Shown here: in pieces, positions 43,131 to 50,968 of the stretch
How the letters are laid out: every line of letters starts with the position of its first letter
How positions within the stretch are numbered: position 1 is the first letter of the stretch
Assembly (NCBI GenBank): GCA_036013055.1
Contig: DASCQM010000006.1
Span: 186,001 to 250,000 of the forward strand
Length of the DNA: 64,000 bases
From: SHYR01 sp036013055
GTDB taxonomy: Bacteria > Chloroflexota > Dehalococcoidia > UBA2979
Direction of reading: 5' to 3'
Made by a program: the position numbers and the translations under genes
The notes under the pieces: generated by a model
Told to the model about the DNA's origin: nothing
The model's input: only the letters and a program-made list of their open reading frames with translations
Databases searched by the model: none

Positions 43131-43937
43131 CTACTGCCCGGTGAACTCTGGGTCGCGCTGTTCGACGAACGAACGGAACCCTTCGCGGGCATCGGATGTG
43201 CGCAGCAATTCGGCTTGGTAGTGCCATTCCAGTTCGCTGAACTCGTGCTGTGCCATCTCGCTGGAGCGCTGGATCAGGCGGCGGATGTAGGTGTAGGCGA
43301 GGGGTGGGCCGGCCGCGATCTTGCGGGCGTAGGCGAGTGTCTCATCGAGCAGCTGGTCATCGGCAACCACGCGGTTGGCGAGCCCGATCTCAAGCGCGCG
43401 CTCGGCCGGCATCGGCGCGCCATCGTAGAAGACCTCATAGGCGCGCGCGGTGCCGACGATGCGCGGCAACCAGTAGCTCGCGCCGTAGTCGGCGGCGAGG
43501 CCGCGCTTGATGAAGATCGAGCCGATGCGGGCCGACTCGCACATGATGCGTACGTCGCAACAGCAGGCGATGCCGAATCCGGCGCCGACGGCCGGGCCGT
43601 TGATCGCGCCGATGATCGGCACGTCGCAGCTGGCGAACGTCTCCACCATGCGGCCCGACGAGCCACGATGATCGAGCCGGGCGGCGCGGCGCGGTGCCGG
43701 ACCGTCGGTACTGGGATTGAGGTCGCCACTGATCTCGGCGCCCGCGCAGAAGGCACGACCGGTACCCGTGAGCACCACGGCCTTGACCGCGTCGTCCTCG
43801 GACGCCTGATTCAGCGCGTCGCTGAGGCCGGCACCCAGCGATGCACTGAGCGCGTTCATCTGTTCCGGACGGTTGAGCGTGATCAGCATCACGCCGTGAT
43901 CGTCGACTTCAGTCAGCAGGTGGTCGGAATCTGACAC
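43131..43937 (-). CDS. Enoyl-CoA hydratase/isomerase family protein
   Basis: A 268-residue crotonase-fold enzyme. GVMLITLNRPEQMNALSASL, TGTGRAFCAGAEISG (oxyanion strand), AINGPAVGAGFGIACCCDVRI and the C-terminal WHYQAELLRTSDAREGFRSF are standard. The first catalytic Glu of true hydratases (GCEL) is absent (GAGFGI), and SIFIKRGLAADYGASYWLPR lacks the second, so isomerase, hydrolase or dehalogenase-like chemistry is as likely as hydration. The start is GTG 43937 because GGAGG lies seven bases upstream. It heads an operon with two CoA-transferases, pointing to acyl-CoA breakdown. Confidence 0.88.
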   Translation of the reverse strand: MSDSDHLLTEVDDHGVMLITLNRPEQMNALSASLGAGLSDALNQASEDDAVKAVVLTGTGRAFCAGAEISGDLNPSTDGPAPRRAARLDHRGSSGRMVETFASCDVPIIGAINGPAVGAGFGIACCCDVRIMCESARIGSIFIKRGLAADYGASYWLPRIVGTARAYEVFYDGAPMPAERALEIGLANRVVADDQLLDETLAYARKIAAGPPLAYTYIRRLIQRSSEMAQHEFSELEWHYQAELLRTSDAREGFRSFVEQRDPEFTGQ

Positions 43938-44028
43938 GTCGGGCCTCCGCGCGCGCACGATAGCACGTGCGTAGCCCGCTCGTGATGCGCTGAGGCTGGC
44001 TTACTGAAGCAGTTGCGGGGAGAGCGGC

Positions 44029-44301
44029 CTAGCCTCGGCGGCGGCGGCTCGCCTTCGTCTTCTTCCAGAGCAGGCTCTTCTGGGACTTGTCCTCCCACGA
44101 CGAGCGCACCTTGCTGCCGGCCTCTTTCGCCGCTTCTTGCAGCAGGCGCTTCACCGTCGCCGGTCGGTCGCTCCGCTCGAGGTCGATGCGACCGGCATCG
44201 CCGGCGCGGATCGCCTCGACGAACTGGCGACGTGCCTCGAAGGCAGCGCGGCCACGACCGACGTGAACTTGAGCGGGATCTAGCTTCGTGAATTTCGGCA
44301 T
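44029..44301 (-). CDS. Small basic hypothetical protein
   Basis: A 90-residue basic protein from ATG 44301 (GGGGGTG upstream). It is predicted helical: AAFEARRQFVEAIRAGDAGRI, ATVKRLLQEAAKEAGSKVRSS. The tail is strongly basic, SLLWKKTKASRRRRG. No cysteine, signal peptide or membrane helix is seen. No family is recognised; the charge is compatible with nucleic-acid binding. It stands alone between an enoyl-CoA hydratase gene and a polysaccharide deacetylase gene. Confidence 0.55.
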   Translation of the reverse strand: MPKFTKLDPAQVHVGRGRAAFEARRQFVEAIRAGDAGRIDLERSDRPATVKRLLQEAAKEAGSKVRSSWEDKSQKSLLWKKTKASRRRRG

Positions 44302-44448
44302 GCGACACCCCCGTGTGGCAGCAAACTCGCGGCGCAGTAGGCGGCTCGCTGAGTTTCCGAAGTACATCATAAGTGAGCGACCGCCCCCGCAGAAGTGGCA
44401 ATCTGAGCGTCAGCGAATTGGCAATTTCACCTGACCGGGCGCCAGGCG

Positions 44449-45261
44449 TCAGTGCTCACCGAACGTCGTCGCGAGGTCGATCCCTCGCTGGAAGATCACG
44501 CCGGGTCGTTCGCGCATGTGATCGAGCAGTCGTTCCAGCATCTTCAGCCGGCCGGCACGCCCGATAATCCACGGGTGCATCGTGAGCACGAACGCGCGCC
44601 CACGTTCGTAGAGTTCGTCGAACGCCGACTCCCAGACGTCATAGAGCTGCGCCGGGCTGGCCGTCACGTTGGTGCGATTGACCGCCGGGTTGAAAACCAT
44701 GAATGGCGCGTCATCGAGCGACCAGTGCACGGGAATCTCGACGAGTTCTCGCCCGCCCGGAGCGGTCACGATGTACGGCGCGTCATCGCCCATCAGGCTT
44801 GAGTCGTAGACGAAGTCGCGCTCCGCGAGCAGATCCAGCGAGTGCTCGCTCAGTTCCCAGCTCGGCGATCGGTACCCGCGAGGACGCTCACCCGTGATGC
44901 CCTGGAGGATCTCGATGCCGCGGTCGAGCACCTCCGCCTCCTGCTCGCGCGTGAGCGTGGCCGGGGGTTCGTGCAGGTAGCCGTGGTGCGCGATCTCGTG
45001 TCCGCCGTCCGCGATCGTTGCGACTTGCTGCGGGAACCGCTCGCCGATCCAGCCCGGCACGTAGAACGAGGCGGGGACCTCGTACGTCTGCAAGAGCTCA
45101 AGGATTCGCGGCAGCGCCACCTGCGGACCGAAGTCGCCATGCGAAAGCGTCGACGGCATCTTCGCGACCTCGGCGTTACGCTGGATCATGGCCGAAGGGC
45201 CATCGACATCGAAGCCGATCACTGCGACGCACTGCGTCTCGCCGGGCCAGATGCCTGTCAT
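44449..45261 (-). CDS. Polysaccharide deacetylase (NodB fold, PuuE-like)
   Basis: A 270-residue NodB-homology deacetylase. The metal triad is visible: IGFDVDG with the catalytic/metal Asp, HEIAHHGYLHEPP with the two His, and RGYRSPSWELSEHS with the conserved Arg and Pro. The C-terminal LTMHPWIIGRAGRLKMLERLL has the late His. The layout is like the cytosolic allantoinase PuuE and related imide or peptidoglycan deacetylases; there is no signal peptide, which favours a small-molecule substrate. The start is ATG 45261 (GGAGAGGG upstream); the longer open extension to 45396 is Arg-rich and unlikely. It is divergent from the UGA-containing redoxin gene. Confidence 0.87.
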   Translation of the reverse strand: MTGIWPGETQCVAVIGFDVDGPSAMIQRNAEVAKMPSTLSHGDFGPQVALPRILELLQTYEVPASFYVPGWIGERFPQQVATIADGGHEIAHHGYLHEPPATLTREQEAEVLDRGIEILQGITGERPRGYRSPSWELSEHSLDLLAERDFVYDSSLMGDDAPYIVTAPGGRELVEIPVHWSLDDAPFMVFNPAVNRTNVTASPAQLYDVWESAFDELYERGRAFVLTMHPWIIGRAGRLKMLERLLDHMRERPGVIFQRGIDLATTFGEH

Positions 45262-45320
45262 GGCGTCCCTCTCCGCTGCGTCTTGCAGGGTAGCGTGACG
45301 CCACCGCCGATGGGAGCCGA

Positions 45321-45857
45321 ATGAGCGATTCCACACCCGCCCTCGACGACCTCGATGTGCTCGATTCTGGCGGCGTCTCGGTGCGACTGGGGACACTCTG
45401 GATCGACCGGCCGGTGCTGCTGGCGCTGGTCCGTCACTTCGGCTGACTGTTCTGCAAAGAGCAGGTCGCGCAGTTGCGCGCCTTCATCCCTCGCGTCCAC
45501 GCGGCAAGCGGAGAGCTGGTGATCATCGGCAATGGGAGCGCCGAACAGGCGCGTCATTTCGTCGCTGACTACGCGCTCACAACGCCCGTGTTGACCGACC
45601 CCACCCTGCGCGTTCATCGAACGCTCGGCGCGCGACGCGGCGGCGGCGGGGTGCGGCTGCTACGCCATGCGTTGAGGGCGATGCGCGGCGGATTCTTCCA
45701 GTGGCGGGTGCTCGGTGATCCACGTCAGCACGGCGGGCTCTTCGTCGTGATGCCCGGCGGGAAGATCACGTATCAGTACGTCTCTGAGGTGGCAGGCGAC
45801 CACCCTGATCCGGAGCAGGCGATGGCGGCGCTTGAAGCGCCACGCGGGGAGCGGTGA
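45321..45857 (+). CDS. Candidate selenoprotein: Prx-like 2 redoxin with UxxC motif
   Basis: One continuous frame from ATG 45321 (GGGAG upstream) to 45857, 178 residues, interrupted only by TGA 45444-45446 at codon 42. The UGA falls exactly where the AhpC/TSA-like (PRXL2/AAED1) family has its first redox Cys: LVRHFG-U-LFCKEQ, compared with the usual RHFGCxFCRE. It would give U42-x-x-C45. The downstream family match continues in frame (VIIGNGSAEQARHF, PVLTDPTLRVHRTLG, GGLFVVMPGGKITYQY), so the gene is not broken. A 6-bp hairpin starts right after the UGA. Selenocysteine insertion is the best reading; a nonsense mutation at this one codon would be a striking coincidence, especially with a second such gene at 57.6 kb. 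Likely role: peroxide or thiol-disulfide redox. Confidence 0.8.
45447..45464 (+). promoter_or_regulatory. Candidate SECIS hairpin
   Basis: CTGTTC (45447-45452) and GAGCAG (45459-45464) pair as a 6-bp stem with one G-U pair around the loop TGCAAA, beginning directly after the in-frame TGA. Bacterial SECIS hairpins lie just downstream of the UGA inside the coding sequence. The stem is closer to the UGA than in E. coli fdhF, so the true element may be a different fold; a GGUC also occurs about 18 nt after the UGA. Confidence 0.4.
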
Positions 45858-45860
45858 GTG

Positions 45861-45936
45861 TGGTGCCCCCGGAAGGATTCGAACCTTCGGCCTAGCGCTT
45901 AGGAGGCGCTCGCTCTGTCCACTGAGCTACGGGGGC
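45861..45936 (-). tRNA. tRNA-Arg (CCT)
   Basis: The minus strand folds as a full tRNA: acceptor stem GCCCCCG/CGGGGGC, D arm GCTCAGTGGACAGAGC, anticodon stem AGCGC/GCGCT with loop CTCCTAA, and T arm with TTCGAAT. The anticodon CCT (45901-45903 on the plus strand reads AGG) decodes the Arg codon AGG. The 3' CCA is encoded (45861-45863). It lies four bases after the redoxin stop, on the opposite strand. Confidence 0.96.
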
Positions 45937-45978
45937 GTCGATCGATTGTAGCCGCGCCTGCGTTCGGGGCGAACGTAC

Positions 45979-46977
45979 TCAGGCCGGCCCGATCTCGCCC
46001 GACGCCGTGACGACCACATGCGCGTGTTCGCCACCATCGATCGAGGCGCGAGCGACAACCAGCGCGTCGCGCAGACGGGCGGATCGCAGAACGGCGTGAT
46101 CACCGATCACGACGTTCGGGCCGATCTCGCAATTCTCGATTGTCACGTCCGCGCCGATCAGGACCGGTCCGTTGATCGTGTCTTTGGCCAGCGGCGGTGA
46201 TGGATCGGCGTTGGCGGCCAGGTAATGGGACTGCGTCGCGAGCAGCGATGAGAGCGTGCCGGTGTCGAGCCATTCGCCGTCGAGACGCCATCCTCGGACG
46301 TCCGCGCCCTCCGTCACCATCTCGCCGATCGTACCGGTGAGGTCTGTCTCACCGTCGGAAGGGCGGATGAACGGATTCGTCCGCAGGCGATCGACGGTGG
46401 CGGGACCGAGCATCCAGATGCCGACGGCGGCGAGGTCGGAGCGTGGCTCCTGCGGCTTCTCGACGAGATCCACGATGCGGTCGCCTTCGAGCGTTGCGAT
46501 GCCCATCTCGTGCGGTCGGTCGGTCGGGTGCAGGATCAGCCCGGCGTCAGCCGCCGCGGCGTCGAAGGCATCGACGGCGGAGCGGATCTCACCGCTCACG
46601 TGCGTGTCGACGGCAAGCACGACGACCGAGCGCCCATCGAGTGCCGCGCCGACCGATGTCACGGCGTCGCCGATGCCGAGTGGCGCCGCCTGTTCCGCGA
46701 CGCTGACGGTGACGCCGGGCGGAGCGAGCTTCCGCGCCGCTTCCGCGACCCCCTCGTGGTCGCCGCCGACGACGATCACGATCTCATCGATGCCCGCCGA
46801 TGCGAGCAGGTCGAGCGAGTAGGCGATCAGCGGGCGGTTGAGCAGCGGGATCAGTGCTTTCGGGATCGCAGGCGTCAACGGCTGGAGGCGCGTACCTCTG
46901 CCGCCGGTCAGTATCACTCCGAGTGGACGTGTGGCGATCGCCGGGCTCCTCGTGCTGCACGATGATGTTATGCGCAC
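45979..46977 (-). CDS. Sugar-nucleotide pyrophosphorylase (NTP transferase)
   Basis: A nucleotidyltransferase of the RmlA/GlmU/ManC type. VILTGGRGTRLQPLTPAIPKALIPLLNRPLI is the NTP-binding signature (core GGRGTRLQPLTPAIPKAL). AVDTHVSG, IATLEGDRIVDLVEKPQEP and WLDTGTLSSLLATQSHYL follow the fold. A short left-handed beta-helix with hexapeptides (IGADVTIENCEIGPNVVIGDHAVL; part ENCEIGPNVVIGDHAVL) closes it, as in long glucose-1-phosphate thymidylyltransferase-like enzymes. It makes an NDP-sugar for cell-surface glycans. The start is unclear: GTG 46977 is given, while GTG 46917 sits directly at VILTGG but would remove the short lead-in that most relatives have. The C-terminal ~25 residues are atypical. 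Confidence 0.83.
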   Translation of the reverse strand: MRITSSCSTRSPAIATRPLGVILTGGRGTRLQPLTPAIPKALIPLLNRPLIAYSLDLLASAGIDEIVIVVGGDHEGVAEAARKLAPPGVTVSVAEQAAPLGIGDAVTSVGAALDGRSVVVLAVDTHVSGEIRSAVDAFDAAAADAGLILHPTDRPHEMGIATLEGDRIVDLVEKPQEPRSDLAAVGIWMLGPATVDRLRTNPFIRPSDGETDLTGTIGEMVTEGADVRGWRLDGEWLDTGTLSSLLATQSHYLAANADPSPPLAKDTINGPVLIGADVTIENCEIGPNVVIGDHAVLRSARLRDALVVARASIDGGEHAHVVVTASGEIGPA

Positions 46978-47039
46978 GTCCGGTGGCGGTGTAGCGTGTG
47001 CTCGACCGCTGGTACGACCCGGGATGCGAGGGAACACGG

Positions 47040-47342
47040 ATGATCATTCTGACCGCGAAGCTGAAGGCGCAAGAGGGCAAGGAGCCGGAGCTTGAGGCCG
47101 CGCTCAGCGAGCTGGTGGAAGGTGTCTCCGCGAACGAACCCGGCGTAGCCCTCTATACGTTGCATGTCTCCGACGAGGATCCGTCGCTCTACATGATGTA
47201 CGAGCAGTACGCGGATGGTGACGCCCAGAAGGCGCACGGTGCGACTGAGCACATGGCGGCGTTCCGCGATGTGGCAGGGAGCCTGCTGGACGGCCCGATG
47301 GAGATCGAGCGCTACACACTGGTGACCGAGCTAGAGCGCTAG
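47040..47342 (+). CDS. Antibiotic biosynthesis monooxygenase (ABM) domain protein
   Basis: A 100-residue ABM-fold protein. MIILTAKLKAQEGKEPELEAAL, EPGVALYTLHVSDEDPSLYMMYEQYAD and HGATEHMAAFRDVAGSLL follow the ferredoxin-like dimeric fold of YgiN/LsrG relatives (cores ILTAKLKAQEGKEPELEAA and YMMYEQYAD). Members are cofactor-free oxygenases or isomerases of small quinones and signals. The start is ATG 47040; the frame is open from 46998 without family similarity. It is divergent from the nucleotidyltransferase gene and convergent with the zinc-ribbon gene. Confidence 0.88.
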   Translation: MIILTAKLKAQEGKEPELEAALSELVEGVSANEPGVALYTLHVSDEDPSLYMMYEQYADGDAQKAHGATEHMAAFRDVAGSLLDGPMEIERYTLVTELER

Positions 47343-47422
47343 CCTCCGAGAGCAACTGCCCGAGAGCAATCATTCGCACGCGGCACCAACGTGATCCGCG
47401 CCGACCGAGCCCGCGTGGGAAT

Positions 47423-47968
47423 CTAGTCGCCAGACGAGTCGCTGGGCTTGGCGTGCTTCCCGGACGCGGTGCGCGGGGTCGACTCGCTGTTGACCCGACG
47501 TCGGCGCTTCGTTCGCTCGCGGCGCGCGGTGTTGCGCACACGTTTGCGGAATCTGTCCAGATGCTCCCCGCCGGCCACGTCGTTGATGACGAAACCTGAG
47601 CCCGTCTCCTCTTGCTCGCGGACCTCGTTGTGGAACTGTTCTGCCGCCGCCTGGTGGCCTTCGTAGTCCTCCATCGTCGGGACGTTCATCGGCCCGTCAG
47701 CCTCGCGCTTGAGGTCGGGATGCTGGCCGTAGTCATCGGACTCCGTCATCGGGCGCGCGACCTTCGTCTCAACGTGCCAGTAGGTGCCGTCGTCCGGAAT
47801 CTTCCTCGGGTAGCCTTCGCGGAAGATATAGGCTTCGAAGTTCGAGACGATGCGTTTCGAATCCTCGTCACATTCGGGACACGGTTGAGGGGTGCTGGCC
47901 TCGCGGGTCGGGCGCAAGAGCTCGAAGACCCCGTGGCAGTCCTTGCAGTAGTACTCGTACAGCGGCAT
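47423..47968 (-). CDS. FmdB-type zinc-ribbon protein
   Basis: A 181-residue protein. Residues 1-42 are the FmdB/CxxC_CxxC regulatory zinc ribbon: MPLYEYYCKDCHGVFELL and PCPECDEDSKRIV with two CxxC pairs. After it come a charged region and a basic tail (FRKRVRNTARRERTKRRRR). FmdB relatives are small putative regulators, often next to amidase genes; an amidase lies 3 kb away but not in the same operon. The long C-terminal extension is unusual for the family, which is often about 60-110 residues. Nucleic-acid binding is plausible from the basic tail. ATG 47968 is the natural start. Confidence 0.8.
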   Translation of the reverse strand: MPLYEYYCKDCHGVFELLRPTREASTPQPCPECDEDSKRIVSNFEAYIFREGYPRKIPDDGTYWHVETKVARPMTESDDYGQHPDLKREADGPMNVPTMEDYEGHQAAAEQFHNEVREQEETGSGFVINDVAGGEHLDRFRKRVRNTARRERTKRRRRVNSESTPRTASGKHAKPSDSSGD

Positions 47969-48223
47969 CGGTTAGTCCTCGACTGTCCCACCCGGCTCGC
48001 GTTGCAGGTGGTCATTCTAACGGGCTTGGCACCCAGCGCGCACGGCCTGGCCGTTCACGCCGCGAGCGAGACGACGCGATGGCTGCGCTGTCCCTCGCAC
48101 ATACTACGTCTCGAAACCCGCCGCGGGTCTGCGAATATCGAGGTTTGGACAGCCGATCGTTGCGTCGGACGCCCCGCCGGGCGCGTATCATCCGTGTGCT
48201 GCGACGCCGGAGAGGAAGCCACG

Positions 48224-49825
48224 ATGGTGACGACGACAGAACACCCCCGACAGAGCCTCTGGATGTTCGGCCTGCAATCGGAGCAGCCGACGTTCGAGCA
48301 GCGGCAGGAGCATGCCGCCACGCTCTCCCAGCGCCTCGGCGTCGAGCTGGAGGCGCCGCAGATTCCAGATGCCGACGACCTGGATCTCCGCGACCCTCGC
48401 ATCAGCGTCCCCGCGCCGCTGGCCGACTTCTGCTTCACCAACAACTACGAGCGGGCGCGCCACTCGTATGGTGCCGACCGCAACCGCGCCGTGTTCGGCG
48501 AATATCCGAATCCGCCGGACGTCGTCGCGCATCCGCGGGACGAGTTCGAGCTGCAGGCGGTGCTGGAGTGGTGCTCTGACAACGGCTACCCGGCGATCCC
48601 GTACGGCGGTGGTTCGTCGGTCGTCGGCGGCGTCACCCCGCAGACAGAGCTGGACACGATCGTGACGATTGACATGGATCAGTTCGACCGCGTGCTGGAG
48701 ATCGATGAGACGTCGCGCGCCGCGCGCATTCAGGCCGGCGTCTACGGCCCGGCGCTGGAGGACCAGTTGCGTCCCAGCGGCTTCACGCTGCGTCACTTCC
48801 CGCAGAGCTTCGCCGGCTCAACCCTCGGCGGGTGGATCGCCACGCGGTCCGGGGGCCACTACGCAACGAACCACACGCACATCGACGAGTTCGTCGAATC
48901 GACGCGGATGCTGACGCCGCAGGGCTGGTGGGAGTCGCGCCGCCTGCCCGGCAGCGGCGCCGGGCCGAGCCCCGACCGCATGGTGATCGGCAGCGAGGGC
49001 ATTCTCGGCATCATCACGGAGGCGTGGATGCGCATCCAGGTACGCCCGAAGTTCCGCGCGACGGCAGGCGTACTCTTTCCGACGTGGCAGGCCGGCTACG
49101 AGGCGACGCGCCAGATCGTGCAGGCCAAGCTCTGGCCGGCGAACCTGCGGCTGCTCGACCCGGAGCTCGCGCAGGGCAGCGCCGGGATGGACGGTTCGCA
49201 GTCGATCTTGATCATCGGCTTCGAATCCGCCGAGATCTCACAGCGCCCCATGATGCAGATGGCCGTTGAGATCGCACGCAGCGCTGGCGGCTCGATCGAC
49301 GACGAAGAGATCCTGATCGACGACGGAACCGGCGCGCCGACCGGGCGCGGAGGAGCCGTTGGTGCGTGGCGCGACGCCTTTATTCCGAGCGGCGGTGGTC
49401 TGAGCGCCGGGCTCGGCATGGTCGGCGGCACGTTCGAAACATCGATCACGTGGGACCGCTGGCCGGAATTCGACGCCTACATGCGCTCCGAGGTGACGAA
49501 GGCGCTGAAGGAGATCTGCGGCGGCGGCACGCTGAACTGCCGCTTTACGCACGTCTACTCGGACGGGCCCGCGCCGTATTACACCTACGCCGGGCTCTAC
49601 AAGCCCGGATCAGCCGAGGATCAGGACGCCGCGATTCGCAAGGCGGCGGGCGATGCGATCATCGCGGCCGGCGGGACGATCACGCACCACCACGCCGTCG
49701 GACGTCAGCACCGGCCGTGGTACGACCAGCAGCGCCCCGACCTGTTCGCCGACGCCCTGCGCGCCGCCAAGCGTTCGGTCGATCCAAGCGGCGTGCTCAA
49801 CCCCGGGGTGCTGATCGACCCGTAG
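48224..49825 (+). CDS. FAD-binding oxidase, alkyl-DHAP synthase-like
   Basis: A 533-residue PCMH-type flavoprotein (FAD_binding_4 plus FAD-oxidase C). It resembles alkyldihydroxyacetonephosphate synthase and bacterial relatives. NPPDVVAHPRDEFELQAVLEW and IPYGGGSSVVGGV bind the FAD pyrophosphate; GSTLGGWIATRSGGHYAT, RRLPGSGAGPSPDRMVIGSEGILGIITEAW (core LPGSGAGPSPDRMVIGSEG) and the C-terminal HHHAVGRQHRPWY are diagnostic of the AGPS group, the His run being part of its active site. The start is ATG 48224, after GGAGAGGAAG. The reaction may be ether-lipid formation or oxidation of a hydroxy acid. A 255-bp gap precedes it with no other gene seen. Confidence 0.88.
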   Translation: MVTTTEHPRQSLWMFGLQSEQPTFEQRQEHAATLSQRLGVELEAPQIPDADDLDLRDPRISVPAPLADFCFTNNYERARHSYGADRNRAVFGEYPNPPDVVAHPRDEFELQAVLEWCSDNGYPAIPYGGGSSVVGGVTPQTELDTIVTIDMDQFDRVLEIDETSRAARIQAGVYGPALEDQLRPSGFTLRHFPQSFAGSTLGGWIATRSGGHYATNHTHIDEFVESTRMLTPQGWWESRRLPGSGAGPSPDRMVIGSEGILGIITEAWMRIQVRPKFRATAGVLFPTWQAGYEATRQIVQAKLWPANLRLLDPELAQGSAGMDGSQSILIIGFESAEISQRPMMQMAVEIARSAGGSIDDEEILIDDGTGAPTGRGGAVGAWRDAFIPSGGGLSAGLGMVGGTFETSITWDRWPEFDAYMRSEVTKALKEICGGGTLNCRFTHVYSDGPAPYYTYAGLYKPGSAEDQDAAIRKAAGDAIIAAGGTITHHHAVGRQHRPWYDQQRPDLFADALRAAKRSVDPSGVLNPGVLIDP

Positions 49826-49850
49826 CTTGTGGCGCCGCGAGCGTCGACGG

Positions 49851-50816
49851 CTAGCGGTCGGTCCCACGATTGAGCGCGCGCATCTGGCCGGTGAGCGTGG
49901 CGATCAACGGGGTGGCGACGCCCAGTTCCTGCGCGCGCTGTAACGGAGCGCCGAAGATCGCCTCGACCTCCATCGCGCGACCTTCGACGAAATCGATCAT
50001 CGTGCTCGGACGGTAGGCGGCCATCGCGTCGGTGGCGGTGATCATGTTCTCGGCCATCGCCGCCCCATCGATCGGGTCGCCCGCAGCATCGCCGTCGTGG
50101 GCCGCGATGTCGGCATTACCAGCGGCCACGACCTCGCGGATCAGGCCGCGCACCGCTTCACGCAGCTCCGGGTCGGCGAGGATCACGTCCGTCGTAATGC
50201 CGCCGCAGGTGACGGCGAGGCCGTTGAACGGGATGTTCCAGCAGAGCTTTTCCCAGCGCGAGCGTCGCAGCGAGGGCGACGTCGATACCTCCACCTGCGC
50301 CCCGTCCCACAGCGAGGCGGCCGCCACCACCCGCGGCTCGTTGTCCCCGAGATGGGCGATCGTGACCGGGCCGTAGTCGATGTGGTGGATCGCGCCCGGC
50401 TCGCGGCGGTTGATGCACGTGAATGCGAGGCCGCCGAAGACACGCTCCGAACCGAACCACTGCGCGAATCGCTCCTCCAGCCCGATCCCGTTCATCAGCA
50501 CGAGGATCTGCGTACCCTCGCCGACGCAGGGCGCGACCAGCGCTCGTGCATCGTCGATCGAGGTCGCCTTCAGCGCGCAGATCACCCAGTCGACGGGTCC
50601 GATCTGCTCGCTGCTGCGGGCGATCGAGGGGGAGTTGAGCGCGAAGTCGCCATCGACGCTCTCGATGCGCAGGCCACTGCTCGCGACCGCGTCGTAGTCG
50701 CGGCGCATCAGAAAGCGGACGTCGTGGCCGGCCTGCGCGAGCCTCGCGCCATAGTAGCCGCCGACGGCGCCGGCACCGATCACGGCGACTGTGCGGGGCT
50801 GGAAGTCGTCGGCCAT
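49851..50816 (-). CDS. Ketopantoate reductase family (ApbA/PanE) protein
   Basis: A 321-residue Rossmann-fold reductase. VAVIGAGAVGGYYGARLAQAGHDV binds NADPH (core GAGAVGGYYGARLAQ); VICALKATSIDDA, MNGIGLEERFAQWFG, SRWEKLCWNIPFNGL (Lys and Asn of the active site) and the helical C-terminal domain (STMIDFVEGRAMEVEAIFG) match PanE. It would reduce 2-dehydropantoate to pantoate for CoA synthesis, or a related keto acid, since many paralogues have drifted. ATG 50816 (MADDFQPRTVAV) is preferred to the open extension to 50885. It is divergent from the amidase gene. Confidence 0.86.
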   Translation of the reverse strand: MADDFQPRTVAVIGAGAVGGYYGARLAQAGHDVRFLMRRDYDAVASSGLRIESVDGDFALNSPSIARSSEQIGPVDWVICALKATSIDDARALVAPCVGEGTQILVLMNGIGLEERFAQWFGSERVFGGLAFTCINRREPGAIHHIDYGPVTIAHLGDNEPRVVAAASLWDGAQVEVSTSPSLRRSRWEKLCWNIPFNGLAVTCGGITTDVILADPELREAVRGLIREVVAAGNADIAAHDGDAAGDPIDGAAMAENMITATDAMAAYRPSTMIDFVEGRAMEVEAIFGAPLQRAQELGVATPLIATLTGQMRALNRGTDR

Positions 50817-50968
50817 CGCCGTCCTCTGGGGCGTTTCGCGCTCGGGAGCCGTTGAGCTATAGCACAGCGCCCGCGACCCCCACAACGCGACGCTTCAGCG
50901 CGCCTCCACGCGTCCGCCAGCCGTACAATCGGGCCCCTCGACGTGCGGCCGAAGCGGAGATCGAAACG

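Noticed and set aside
47612..48223. N-terminal extension of the FAD oxidase to 47612
   Set aside because: It runs antisense through the zinc-ribbon gene and lacks family similarity; ATG 48224 has a good ribosome site and the expected N-terminus.
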